A stretch of DNA of 64,000 nt from JAFGPS01 sp964628465 (GTDB taxonomy: Bacteria > Planctomycetota > Phycisphaerae > Sedimentisphaerales > Anaerobacaceae). The position numbers were made by a program, and so were the translations under genes. The stretch lies in contig CAZVOA010000009.1 of NCBI GenBank assembly GCA_964628465.1, positions 36,633-100,632 on the forward strand. Direction: 5' to 3'. A model generated the notes under the pieces. That model was not told the DNA's origin and did no database searches. It was given only the letters and a program-made list of their open reading frames with translations. Each line of letters begins with the position of its first letter. Position 1 is the stretch's first letter. Shown here piece by piece: positions 53,940 through 62,208 of the stretch.

Positions 53940-55310
53940 TTATTTCAAGTTAAAAATCAAAACAATAAATGCCAACGCATAACAATAATACGCAAAGTAT
54001 TTCAATTTTGTGCTTCTGGATGCCTTTACCAGCAGTTTCAACGCAAAAACGCCGGTAATTGCCGCCGCGACCGAGCCTGCCATGATTGAAGTTATTGACA
54101 TGCTGCTTGTCCTTATAATATCGTAATCTTTTATTAATGTTATTGCCGCAGCACCCAAAATCGCCGGTATCGCGATAAGAAAGCTGAATTCGACCGCCCA
54201 TCGCCTGTGCAAACCGACCAGAATAGCCGCGCAAATTGTTGCGCCGCTGCGAGATATACCCGGCATAATTGCTACCGATTGAGCCAGGGCGACTACGACA
54301 GCCGCCAGTATCCCAAACTGCCGCAAACCTATCCGGCTTTTTCTTCGCATATCGGTAACAATTAACAATGTGCCGGTGATAAACCACATGCAGGCGACAA
54401 TTGTTAAACTACCTCTCGCATCCTCAAACAATTTCTTAAGCGATATTCCAACTACTCCGGTTATTCCTGTAACGAGAATCGCCAGTACGAGAATGTGTAC
54501 GCTCGGGCTTTTTTTGTAAATCTCGACAATGTTTTTACCGTATTTTTTCGACTCACGCAGGTTTTTTACAAAATTAAACATGGATTCGCGGAAGAAATAG
54601 AAAATAGCCGCCATTGTTCCGACATGAACGCACAAATCGAACATTAGCATTTCCGGCGTTTCAGGATCGAACTGTAAAATATTCTCAAACAAAACCAGAT
54701 GCCCCGACGACGAAACCGGCAGAAATTCTGTTATTCCCTGAATTACTCCGAGTATCACCGCGTGAAAAACTCCCAGCGGCGTACCTTCACTCGGAAATAA
54801 AAAGCCGCTCATGAAATCTATGAATTTGTATTTGCAAAAGAAAAGTACAATACCGGCAAAAACACCGGCCAATAAATCATCGAGCAGAATTCCCCAGCCT
54901 TCAGGAAATTTCTCGAGTTTGCGAATGGGCCATGGTTTTGCGATATCGAAAATACGAAACAGCAAAAATCCAAGTATAGCCGTCATAAAAATATGAGCAT
55001 TGTCAAAAGTTTCGATACTGAAAAAAGCCGCCGCTAAAAATGTAACCGCCTGTCCGGCTGTTTCATCCGCGACTATTTCGCCAGGGTCCTTCTTGCCTGT
55101 CCACCTGATAACAGAAGGTGAGCATTGTACGCATACAATCGAACTGAGAAAAATTGTAACACCCATCGCGATTAATACCGATGTAGAAGTCCCCGCGTAG
55201 TGACAAGCCAATGCGAATATAATTACCGACGGAATCGAGCCCCACGTTCCCGGAGCCTTAGGCAGCCATCCCAAGCCAAACACAGATGTTAATAATCTTT
55301 TGATATCCAT
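53940..55310 (-). CDS. PgpA-UppP fusion: phosphatidylglycerophosphatase A plus undecaprenyl-diphosphatase
   Basis: 456 residues from 55310 (MDIKRLLTSVFG), the usual PgpA start; the longer frame has no site. Residues about 1-165 are PgpA: LGWLPKAPGTWGS, DPGEIVADETAGQ, FRIFDIAKPWPI and LLDDLLAGVFAG. Residues about 185-456 are UppP/BacA: LGVIQGITEFLPVSSSGHLVL, a central helix bundle and MPGISRSGATICAAIL, with the catalytic Glu and Ser/Arg residues present. The two activities dephosphorylate phosphatidylglycerol phosphate and C55 diphosphate. Both halves look intact and no stop or frameshift separates them. The membrane topology should place their active sites in one protein. uppS and cdsA lie 3 kb away on the same strand. 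Confidence 0.85.
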   Translation of the reverse strand: MDIKRLLTSVFGLGWLPKAPGTWGSIPSVIIFALACHYAGTSTSVLIAMGVTIFLSSIVCVQCSPSVIRWTGKKDPGEIVADETAGQAVTFLAAAFFSIETFDNAHIFMTAILGFLLFRIFDIAKPWPIRKLEKFPEGWGILLDDLLAGVFAGIVLFFCKYKFIDFMSGFLFPSEGTPLGVFHAVILGVIQGITEFLPVSSSGHLVLFENILQFDPETPEMLMFDLCVHVGTMAAIFYFFRESMFNFVKNLRESKKYGKNIVEIYKKSPSVHILVLAILVTGITGVVGISLKKLFEDARGSLTIVACMWFITGTLLIVTDMRRKSRIGLRQFGILAAVVVALAQSVAIMPGISRSGATICAAILVGLHRRWAVEFSFLIAIPAILGAAAITLIKDYDIIRTSSMSITSIMAGSVAAAITGVFALKLLVKASRSTKLKYFAYYCYALAFIVLIFNLK

Positions 55311-55371
55311 ACCGATAGAAGTGTACCATAAATCAAAACATAAGCAAACAATTTGATGAAGGAATTTTTTC

Positions 55372-55406
55372 ATCCACAGATTTACGCAGATTCGCACAGA
55401 TTTTAT
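55372..55406. repeat. Dispersed CACAGATT-type repeat
   Basis: CCACAGATTTACGCAGATTC is followed by GCACAGATT, a periodic ten-base pattern known as a dispersed intergenic repeat in many environmental bacteria. It lies between divergent genes. Confidence 0.45.
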
Positions 55407-55532
55407 AACACCTCATTGCGAATCCCTTGGGGATGCGGCAATTTTCAATTAAAAATCATTGTTGAAAATGTTCTTTCCTGCTAATATTAGGATATATAAA
55501 ATTAGTTTTTTATGAGTTCAGAGAGACAAATT

Positions 55533-55931
55533 ATGACAGAGGAATTTAATACCGCCGAGCCAAGTTCGAAATTCCAAATCGATCTTCTTTTAAGATTAGG
55601 TATGTATTCATTGCTCTCGCTGATATGCTTCTGGTTTCCTTTTGTTACGATTTTTAGATTCAAAGACTATGCCGAGCGAGGCGGGTGTGTTTTGTATGTG
55701 ATTTTTCCATTTATGATTGGTGTCGTTATATATTCAATCATTCTGGTAAGAAGATTATTTTTATCTCTTAAGCTATTTACATCTCAAAGAAGATTGATAT
55801 TTACTATTTTGGGCATAGTCATTTCATTACCTATCTTGATTATTGGTATTTTATTAACAATATATTTAGTCATTGATATATTAGGTATGATTATATTTAT
55901 ATTGAGTTTCAATAGTAATGGGATAGTGTAA
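55533..55931 (+). CDS. Hypothetical membrane protein
   Basis: 132 residues from 55533, where GAGAGA is six bases upstream; ATG at 55512 has no site. Three or four hydrophobic helices (MYSLLSLICFWFPFVTIF, LYVIFPFMIGVVIYSIILV and a long C-terminal stretch rich in Ile). The family was not recognised. It is the first of a run of small plus-strand genes. Confidence 0.5.
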   Translation: MTEEFNTAEPSSKFQIDLLLRLGMYSLLSLICFWFPFVTIFRFKDYAERGGCVLYVIFPFMIGVVIYSIILVRRLFLSLKLFTSQRRLIFTILGIVISLPILIIGILLTIYLVIDILGMIIFILSFNSNGIV

Positions 55932-55991
55932 TGAATAGTATGGTAATGTAGGACTTGCCCCGCCATAAAATTAAAAAAGGAGCAAAAGATT

Positions 55992-56222
55992 ATGTCACGA
56001 ACAGCTTGTCCGGATTGTAATGAAGAACTTAAAGCGATAAAGATTCTTGATGCAACGGCACCAAGTCCGTGTAATACAGGCATTGCTCAGGTAAAATTAG
56101 CTTATTCTTTGCCAGAGGCTAAACAGAGTTTCTTTTTACATGAAATCAAACGTGAAGGTACGATTCAAGGAAAATTATGTCCCAAGTGCGGCCACATCCT
56201 GCTCTACGCCGGTCAATTATAA
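55992..56222 (+). CDS. Small zinc-ribbon-like protein
   Basis: 76 residues with a strong AAGGAG site. CPDC near the start (6-9) and CPKC near the end (about 63-66) form a likely four-cysteine zinc site around a short beta-rich core. The function is unknown. It starts soon after a fragment of the dispersed palindrome (GGACTTGCCCCGCC) at about 55952. Confidence 0.65.
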   Translation: MSRTACPDCNEELKAIKILDATAPSPCNTGIAQVKLAYSLPEAKQSFFLHEIKREGTIQGKLCPKCGHILLYAGQL

Positions 56223-56237
56223 GAAGAATTTAAATTA

Positions 56238-56774
56238 ATGAAAAAATCATCGATTGGAAAAATAGTTGGAATTGCTGTCACATTGGTGATTCTTCTGGTG
56301 ATAGTGGTTCTCTTAATGTCTCGGTCGCAACGGGCTTCTGTACCTACATTTAAATTTCTCAGCGGCCGCGGGTCGTATATCCAGATTGATAAGCTTGAAA
56401 CGAAGGTCAGGGAGACACGTTTTGTCTATTCGTTTCAAGGTGATTACAATTCTATTGTCGCGGATGCCAATTCAGAATTGTACCCTTTGGGTTATTCGGG
56501 CAATTCTGCTTTCCCGGTCAACCCGCCTTATGGTTTTGTGTATTCTTTACGCGGCCAGAAACCGATGGACAGGATTTCAGTTCTTATCAGAAAAGATCAG
56601 AAAATGCATGTATTTTCAACACCGAGAAATTCTGATTATACAATACCGACCCAATACAATTATGCCCTGAAAGACGGCTGGGTTTCCGTGGAAATTACAC
56701 AACGTAAAGAGATAAGCTGGTTTACATATGGATGTTTATACCTTTTAAACAAATTACACAGAACATATGAATAA
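56238..56774 (+). CDS. Membrane-anchored hypothetical protein, paralogue of the next gene
   Basis: 178 residues. A basic N-terminus (MKKSSIGKI) and one membrane helix (about 10-30) are followed by an extracytoplasmic domain with PTFKFLSGRGSYIQIDKLE, RFVYSFQGDYNSIVADANSEL and a C-terminal hydrophobic/aromatic stretch. The next gene shares this plan. No known family was recognised. It follows the zinc-ribbon gene by 15 bases. Confidence 0.6.
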   Translation: MKKSSIGKIVGIAVTLVILLVIVVLLMSRSQRASVPTFKFLSGRGSYIQIDKLETKVRETRFVYSFQGDYNSIVADANSELYPLGYSGNSAFPVNPPYGFVYSLRGQKPMDRISVLIRKDQKMHVFSTPRNSDYTIPTQYNYALKDGWVSVEITQRKEISWFTYGCLYLLNKLHRTYE

Positions 56775-56834
56775 AGAATCATAAAACACTTCTTATGATA
56801 GAGGTAAATTCTTCTGAAATAAAGTGTGGTAGGA

Positions 56835-56848
56835 TGGGGCTTGCCCCA
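56835..56848. repeat. Dispersed palindrome TGGGGC-TT-GCCCCA
   Basis: A perfect 6-bp arm palindrome with GTGTGG and TAGGA before it, related in sequence to the GGGGCTTG palindrome at 10873 and the GACCCACC palindrome at 58221. It lies between the two paralogous genes. Confidence 0.5.
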
Positions 56849-56861
56849 CATTTTGGATTTT

Positions 56862-57395
56862 ATGAAAAAATCATCGATTATTAAAATTTGTGCGGCGATT
56901 ATAGTAATTGTTGTTTTAATTTTATTTATAGTATTACTATCCAAACCTGCGTCAGTACAAGTAGCGACATTCAAATTCCTTAACGGCAGGACGCCGGTTG
57001 CTCAAATAGAAGTCAAACTCGATGGTTATAGAATATCGCGGTTCGCCTATTCTTTTGAAGGTGATTATGACGATATTATTGCTGATGCTAATTCCGAACT
57101 ATCTGACTTGGGTTATATATGCAGTTCAAATATTGATTCTTATTATCCGAGTGTAAGGTATGATATGCCTGGTACTCAGGCTTCGATAATGGCTGAACCA
57201 GTTCAGATTATAAAAGACAATATATTGAGTATTCAACCATCTCGTAAGGGTTCAAATTACTTGTTTCCTGACCAATATATATCTTTAAATAAAGCTGGCT
57301 GGATTACAGTTATAATCGTACGAAGTAAAAAGCCGAATACGCTTATCGTTGTTTTTAAGAAATTATTGAATAAATTCCGCGAGCCGGCAGAATAG
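56862..57395 (+). CDS. Membrane-anchored hypothetical protein, paralogue of the previous gene
   Basis: 177 residues from 56862 (MKKSSIIKI); the longer frame would start inside the palindrome. One membrane helix (about 8-28) and then the shared domain: ATFKFLNGRTPVAQIEVK, RFAYSFEGDYDDIIADANSEL, a short variable region and an IKPxx-like C-terminus. The tandem pair clearly arose by duplication. The function is unknown. Confidence 0.6.
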   Translation: MKKSSIIKICAAIIVIVVLILFIVLLSKPASVQVATFKFLNGRTPVAQIEVKLDGYRISRFAYSFEGDYDDIIADANSELSDLGYICSSNIDSYYPSVRYDMPGTQASIMAEPVQIIKDNILSIQPSRKGSNYLFPDQYISLNKAGWITVIIVRSKKPNTLIVVFKKLLNKFREPAE

Positions 57396-57534
57396 AGGAA
57401 ACGGCGAATTTAATTGATAATTAACTTGCGTTTTGGGGGCAAATTTGATATTTAGTGATTTTGTTTTGCGGTTAATTTTACAGGTGAGTTGATTGCCGCA
57501 AAAAATGGAGTTTTTGTAATTAGGGTGAATGAAA

Positions 57535-58140
57535 ATGAATAAACTGCAATCTGCTTTTATTTCTACTATTTTTATCTTATCAGTCCTGTGTTTTTCTATC
57601 TGTCCAGCTATGGCTGGAATAACTAACGGCGATTTCTCGCAGGACCCGCCCGGTTTCGGATGGGTATTTTCCAGTTCAGGTGTGGATGTGTTTAGTGATT
57701 CGACCGCGTGGAATAGTAACGGCTTTGCGGCTTTATATACTGATTTTGAGGAGGAGGCTTCTGTTAGCGAATTGTCTCAGGAAAATATTTTTCTGCTGCC
57801 CGGCGAGACTCAGTTGATATTCGATATCATTATGTATAAAAGTGGAGGAACACCAGAAACAGATATATTCACCGCGACTTTCGGCCCTGAACAATATACG
57901 TTGCTCAGTTCTGATTTTGTTGGAACCGAATATTCCGAAACAGTAGTTTTCGATGTGACAGTCTGGGCGTCAGTACCCTATAGCCTGACTTTTCAGTTAG
58001 AAAATAACCCTGACGGCATTTTAACATCTGTTTTAATAGACAATGTTCAATTCATCCCAACTCCCAGCGCGTTTCTATTAGCCGCTATCGGCTTATTTTC
58101 TACCGCCGTTTCAAGAAAAAAGCTTAAAGCTTTGAAATAG
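57535..58140 (+). CDS. PEP-CTERM-like exported protein
   Basis: 201 residues from 57535, where GGGTGA is well spaced. Signal peptide (about 1-28, ending AMA). The mature part is a beta-sandwich-like domain (NGDFSQDPPGFGW, LLPGETQLIFDIIMY, VLIDNVQFIP). The C-terminus is TPSAFLLAAIGLFSTAV followed by SRKKLKALK: a Pro-Ser motif, hydrophobic helix and basic tail as in PEP-CTERM sorting signals recognised by exosortases. This is the only visible candidate substrate for an exosortase in the window. Confidence 0.75.
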   Translation: MNKLQSAFISTIFILSVLCFSICPAMAGITNGDFSQDPPGFGWVFSSSGVDVFSDSTAWNSNGFAALYTDFEEEASVSELSQENIFLLPGETQLIFDIIMYKSGGTPETDIFTATFGPEQYTLLSSDFVGTEYSETVVFDVTVWASVPYSLTFQLENNPDGILTSVLIDNVQFIPTPSAFLLAAIGLFSTAVSRKKLKALK

Positions 58141-58220
58141 ATTGATATAAAGATTTTACAAACATTTTACTTTGTGGTTGGACTTTGTTTAAGTACAATG
58201 AGGCATGTATTATTTTGTTG

Positions 58221-58238
58221 GGTGGGTCGAGACCCACC
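58221..58238. repeat. Perfect palindrome GGTGGGTC-GA-GACCCACC
   Basis: An 18-bp perfect palindrome just upstream of the lipoprotein gene, without a T run. It is related to the other dispersed palindromes in the window. Confidence 0.6.
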
Positions 58239-58257
58239 ATTAAATAGGGAGAAATAT

Positions 58258-58647
58258 ATGCTTGGTAAAAAAGCAATTATCGGTTTGTTATTAATACTTG
58301 CATGTCAATCTTGCACGACAATAAATGATTCAAATCAAGGCACTCATAAAGATAATCATGGGGCAATGACGCAGTCAAAGATAACAACTGATACAAGAAA
58401 TGTTATGAATGCAATAGACCTTGCGATTCAAGCTGTACAAAAAGAATCTCTCCTGCATGGAACAGAATATGTACTGATGGCTGTTCAGCAAATTCCAATA
58501 AAGAATAAATGGATTTGGCGAGTTACGTTTAAGCCCAAACACCTTGTGTCCGATGACCCATCGAAAGGTCCGCTGGGACTTGGTGGGGAAGCATTTGTGA
58601 ACGTTGACCTTAGTACGAAGGAAACAACTGTAACTTATGGAGAATAA
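58258..58647 (+). CDS. Small lipoprotein, function unknown
   Basis: 129 residues from 58258, with AGGGAG upstream; the longer frame runs through the palindrome. The signal MLGKKAIIGLLLILAC contains a lipobox (LAC, alternatively QSC), so the protein is probably membrane-anchored. The remainder (MNAIDLAIQAVQKE, WIWRVTFKP, EAFVNVDLSTKETTV) resembles a small alpha-beta periplasmic domain with no named family. Confidence 0.6.
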   Translation: MLGKKAIIGLLLILACQSCTTINDSNQGTHKDNHGAMTQSKITTDTRNVMNAIDLAIQAVQKESLLHGTEYVLMAVQQIPIKNKWIWRVTFKPKHLVSDDPSKGPLGLGGEAFVNVDLSTKETTVTYGE

Positions 58648-58666
58648 CCGTAAAGAAAAGTAATCA

Positions 58667-58745
58667 TAAAAGTTAATCCAGTTCATCCTGTAAATCCCGT
58701 CAAAAAAATAAGTTTTTTGTGTTCATTCGTGTTCATTTGTGGTTA
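58667..58745. repeat. Dispersed TCCTGTAAATCC / GTGTTCAT-type repeat
   Basis: CATCCTGTAAATCCCGTC and GTGTTCATTCGTGTTCATTT are fragments of short dispersed intergenic repeats widespread in bacterial genomes. They occupy the gap before the dus gene. Confidence 0.4.
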
Positions 58746-58790
58746 AATTATCCCCCTGTGTTATTTTGAAGTTATTTTCTGGCTCGAATT

Positions 58791-59771
58791 ATGTTAAAAA
58801 TTGGAAATCTTGAATTAAAAGTACCTTTTCTTCAGGCGCCTTTGAGCGGCTATAGCGATTACGCGATGCGCAGGCTCGCGCTCGATTTCGGTGCGCCTCT
58901 TACTTTTGCGGGCGTTATGCTCGCAAAAAGTGCGGCTCATCCAAAGATTTTGCGGAAGCCGGGTTTTCAGCCGCATCAGGATGAACATCCCGTCGGCGCC
59001 CAGATTTTCGATAATGATATGGCAATGATGGTAAAAGCCGCAAAAGACCTTCAAAATGCCGGTTACGATATAATCGATTTGAACTTTTCCTGTCCTACGC
59101 CGAAAGTTGTCAGCCGGAAGCGGGGCGGCTGGATGATGAACGACCCTGACAATGTACTGGAAACTTACAAAAGAGTGCGCGAGGCAGTTACTTGTCCGCT
59201 CACAATTAAGGTTCGCATAGGCTTCGATTCGAGCGAGCAGTCGAGAGACTATTTTTATGAAATAGTCTCGGAAGTATCACGTTTGGGAATTGACGCGATT
59301 ACAATTCACGGCAGGACTGTTGTACAGAGATTTTCCGGCCCATCGAACTGGGAAATTCTCGCGAAGGTAAAAAGCGAGTTTCCGAACCTGACTATAATCG
59401 GCAGCGGTGACCTTTTCGAGCCGATGGATATTATTAATAAACTCAAAACATCAAAAATAGACGGCGTACAAATCGCCCGCGGTGCGGTTGGAAATCCATG
59501 GATATATAAAGACCTTATCGACGTCTGGGAAGGCAAACCTGTCCCCGAACCTCCATCTATGGCCGAGCAGGTGGAGATTATAAAAAAACATTTCGATATG
59601 GTTAGCAAACTCTACGACAAGAAAAAGTGTGTCTGGTTCTTCCGCAAATTTATTGTTCGCTATTGCAGACTCCATCCAATGCGCAAACAAGTCCTGAGAA
59701 GTCTCATCGCCGCAAAGACTGGCCGGGAACTTCTCGAATTAATTGACCACTGGTATAACGAAAACGAATAG
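58791..59771 (+). CDS. dus: tRNA-dihydrouridine synthase
   Basis: 326 residues. The FMN-dependent TIM-barrel is recognised by LQAPLSGYSDYAMRRLA (about 15), QIFDNDMAMM, IDLNFSCPTPKVVSRKRGG (catalytic Cys about 101), LTIKVRIGFD, ITIHGRT and VQIARGAVGNPWI. It reduces uridines in tRNA to dihydrouridine. The DusB-like pattern is the closest match, but the subgroup cannot be fixed by eye. It ends one base before the convergent GH3 gene. Confidence 0.92.
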   Translation: MLKIGNLELKVPFLQAPLSGYSDYAMRRLALDFGAPLTFAGVMLAKSAAHPKILRKPGFQPHQDEHPVGAQIFDNDMAMMVKAAKDLQNAGYDIIDLNFSCPTPKVVSRKRGGWMMNDPDNVLETYKRVREAVTCPLTIKVRIGFDSSEQSRDYFYEIVSEVSRLGIDAITIHGRTVVQRFSGPSNWEILAKVKSEFPNLTIIGSGDLFEPMDIINKLKTSKIDGVQIARGAVGNPWIYKDLIDVWEGKPVPEPPSMAEQVEIIKKHFDMVSKLYDKKKCVWFFRKFIVRYCRLHPMRKQVLRSLIAAKTGRELLELIDHWYNENE

Positions 59772-59772
59772 A

Positions 59773-62076
59773 TTATTCTACAGTTAAAATAATTTTCTGA
59801 AGGTCTTCATCTCTTGATGAATTTCCAATCATAATCTCGAACTCGCCCGGCTCTACCGTGTATTCCATATTTATATCATAAAAAGAAAGAAGCTCTGGTG
59901 TTATTTCAAATTTTACTGTTTTGGATTTTCCGGGTTCCAAAGTAATACGCCTGAATCCTTTAAGTTCCTTTACTGGCCGTGTCACGGAGCTGATTTTGTC
60001 ACGGATGTACATCTGGACGACTTCATCACCGGTTTTTTTGCCTGTGTTGGTTACTTTGACTGAAACTGTGGTAGATTCGTTTGATTTAATCATTTTGCTT
60101 TTCAGTTTTGGTTTACTGAACTCGAAATTTGTATAGCTAAGGCCGTAACCGAACGCATATAGAGGGCTTACGTCATCAAACAGATAACCTCTGCGAGCGG
60201 CTGGTTTGTAATTGTAATAGCAGGGGAGATGGCCGACTGAGCGAGGAATCGTGATAGGCAATTTGCCGCCCGGATTATAATCGCCAAAAATTACTTCGGC
60301 GACCGCTTTGCCGGTTTCCTGGCCGAGATACCAGCATTCAAAAATTGCGGAAGCCTTTTCTGAAAGATTTCTTATAGATAGCGGCTTGCCGTTGAAGAGT
60401 ACCGCGATAACAGGTTTGCCGGTTGCGACCATTGCGTCAACGAGTTCATCCTGCTGGCCGACCATATCGAGTGACGCTCTGTCGCCCATATGATTATACA
60501 TCCATGCTTCACGTGAAGTCTGTTCATTTCCGCCTATTGCAAGTACGATAACATCCGCCTGTTTTGCGACTTTCACAGCCTGCTTAATGCTTTTTCTGTT
60601 TTCAGCAGGATCGGGTAGTATTACTTCGTCCTGATGCCATGAGCCGCCAATTGTGATTTTGCATCCTTCGTGATAAAGAACATCTATTGATTTGCCTGCT
60701 CTCTCTCTGATTCCTTCAAGAACCGAAGTATAGTATTTTGATTTGCCGCTATAGCCTCCGATTATAACGCGGTCTGCGTTGGGGCCTATTACAGCGATAG
60801 TTTTAACTTTTTGTTTTTTTAGCGGGGCGGTACCATCATTTTTCAAAAGGGTGATTGTCTCACGTGCTGCCTGCAAAGCGAGTTCTCTGTTTTTGTCGCA
60901 GCTTACAACTTTTTCAGCGATTTCTGGATCAACGTACGGGTCCTCGAATAATCCCAATCTGAATTTCCATTCGAGCATTGGAGCGACGAGTTCATCAAGC
61001 ATTGATTCCGGTATAGTTCCTTCCTTTACAAGCTCGACAGTATTTTTATAGCAATCAGGCTCAGGAAGTTCGATATTCACTCCGGCTTTTATAGCAAGAG
61101 CCGCGGCCTGTTTGCCATTTTCAGCCAGGAAGTTGCCAAAAAATTTTGGCCTTTCGTTAAGCTCTCGAATCGCGTAATAATCCGAAACTGTAAAACCCTT
61201 AAATCCCCATTCGCCGCGAAGTACGTCACGAAGCAGCCATTTATTCGCGTGTGAAGGGACGCCGTCAATCTCGTTATAAGACGGCATTACACTGATTGCT
61301 CCTGCTTTTTGAATTACTTCTTTGAATGGGTACAGGAAAACCTCGCGAAGTATTCGCTCGGAAATATTTGCCGGTGCACAGTTGCATCCTGATTCAGGCT
61401 GGCCGTGTGCGGCGAAATGTTTTAGTGTCGCTATGATATGTTTTTTATTTTTGAATGTTCTGTCACCCTGAAAACCTTTTACCGCGGCTATTCCCATCTG
61501 AGCGACGAGGAATGGGTCTTCGCCGTATGTTTCTTCAACTCGTCCCCATCTTGGTTCGCGGGCTACATCAACTACCGGAGTTAGTGCCTGATGTGTACCT
61601 CTGACACGTGCTTCCTCTGCGGTCATTTCAAATAACTTCTGAACAAGGTCTATATTGAATGTGGCTCCCAAGCCAATCGGTTGGGAAAAACTTGTCGAAT
61701 CGACGGCCATCAGGCCGTGGAGACATTCCTCATGGAAGATAACCGGTATTCCGAGCCTGCTGTTTTCGATAAAGAACTTTTGAATTGTATTTGTAAGTTC
61801 GGCATGTTCTTTAGGCTTCAAACCACCTTTTGTATCATTGGGACGGCCAATCTGACCGATACCATTGCCATGCTTAAAACTTTCTTTGGCTTTCTTTAAA
61901 TCGAAGTTGCCGTTTTCATCTATGAAAGTTTTTTTCTTTTCCTCCCACATGCCAATCATCTGAGCCGCTTTTTCTTCAAGCGTCATGCGTGATAATAAAT
62001 CTGCTACTCGCTTTTCGACTGGTAAAGAACTGTCCTTATAGGGCATTGAATCTGAGCCTTGCCATGCTGCGCACAT
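59773..62076 (-). CDS. GH3 family beta-glycosidase, probably cytoplasmic
   Basis: 767 residues from 62076, where GGAGGT is correctly spaced; the longer frame is not preceded by a site. No signal peptide. The GH3 N-terminal barrel has LPVEKRVADLLSRMTLEEK, HEECLHGL, VVDVAREPRWGRVEETYGEDP, KHFAAHG and the nucleophile region GFTVSDYYAI (Asp about 298). The second domain and the C-terminal fibronectin-III-like domain (VKVTNTGKKTGDEVVQMYI) are complete. Activity is probably beta-glucosidase or beta-xylosidase. The upstream GPH symporter gene on the same strand would import the oligosaccharide. Confidence 0.93.
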   Translation of the reverse strand: MCAAWQGSDSMPYKDSSLPVEKRVADLLSRMTLEEKAAQMIGMWEEKKKTFIDENGNFDLKKAKESFKHGNGIGQIGRPNDTKGGLKPKEHAELTNTIQKFFIENSRLGIPVIFHEECLHGLMAVDSTSFSQPIGLGATFNIDLVQKLFEMTAEEARVRGTHQALTPVVDVAREPRWGRVEETYGEDPFLVAQMGIAAVKGFQGDRTFKNKKHIIATLKHFAAHGQPESGCNCAPANISERILREVFLYPFKEVIQKAGAISVMPSYNEIDGVPSHANKWLLRDVLRGEWGFKGFTVSDYYAIRELNERPKFFGNFLAENGKQAAALAIKAGVNIELPEPDCYKNTVELVKEGTIPESMLDELVAPMLEWKFRLGLFEDPYVDPEIAEKVVSCDKNRELALQAARETITLLKNDGTAPLKKQKVKTIAVIGPNADRVIIGGYSGKSKYYTSVLEGIRERAGKSIDVLYHEGCKITIGGSWHQDEVILPDPAENRKSIKQAVKVAKQADVIVLAIGGNEQTSREAWMYNHMGDRASLDMVGQQDELVDAMVATGKPVIAVLFNGKPLSIRNLSEKASAIFECWYLGQETGKAVAEVIFGDYNPGGKLPITIPRSVGHLPCYYNYKPAARRGYLFDDVSPLYAFGYGLSYTNFEFSKPKLKSKMIKSNESTTVSVKVTNTGKKTGDEVVQMYIRDKISSVTRPVKELKGFRRITLEPGKSKTVKFEITPELLSFYDINMEYTVEPGEFEIMIGNSSRDEDLQKIILTVE

Positions 62077-62127
62077 ATTGAACCTCCGAACATATTTTAG
62101 AAAATAATATCTTATTGATATAAACAA

Positions 62128-62161
62128 CGGGATGCCTATAATTTTTGTTACAGGCATCCCG
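62128..62161 (-). terminator. Hairpin between the symporter and GH3 genes
   Basis: CGGGATGCCT and AGGCATCCCG form a perfect 10-bp stem with a 14-base loop; on the minus strand only a weak T-rich stretch (TTGTTTAT) follows. It may partly terminate or stabilise the transcript between the two genes. Confidence 0.5.
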
Positions 62162-62208
62162 GAAAGTCACACAAATATTTAATTGTTAAAGAAAATCAAT
62201 GAGTATTT

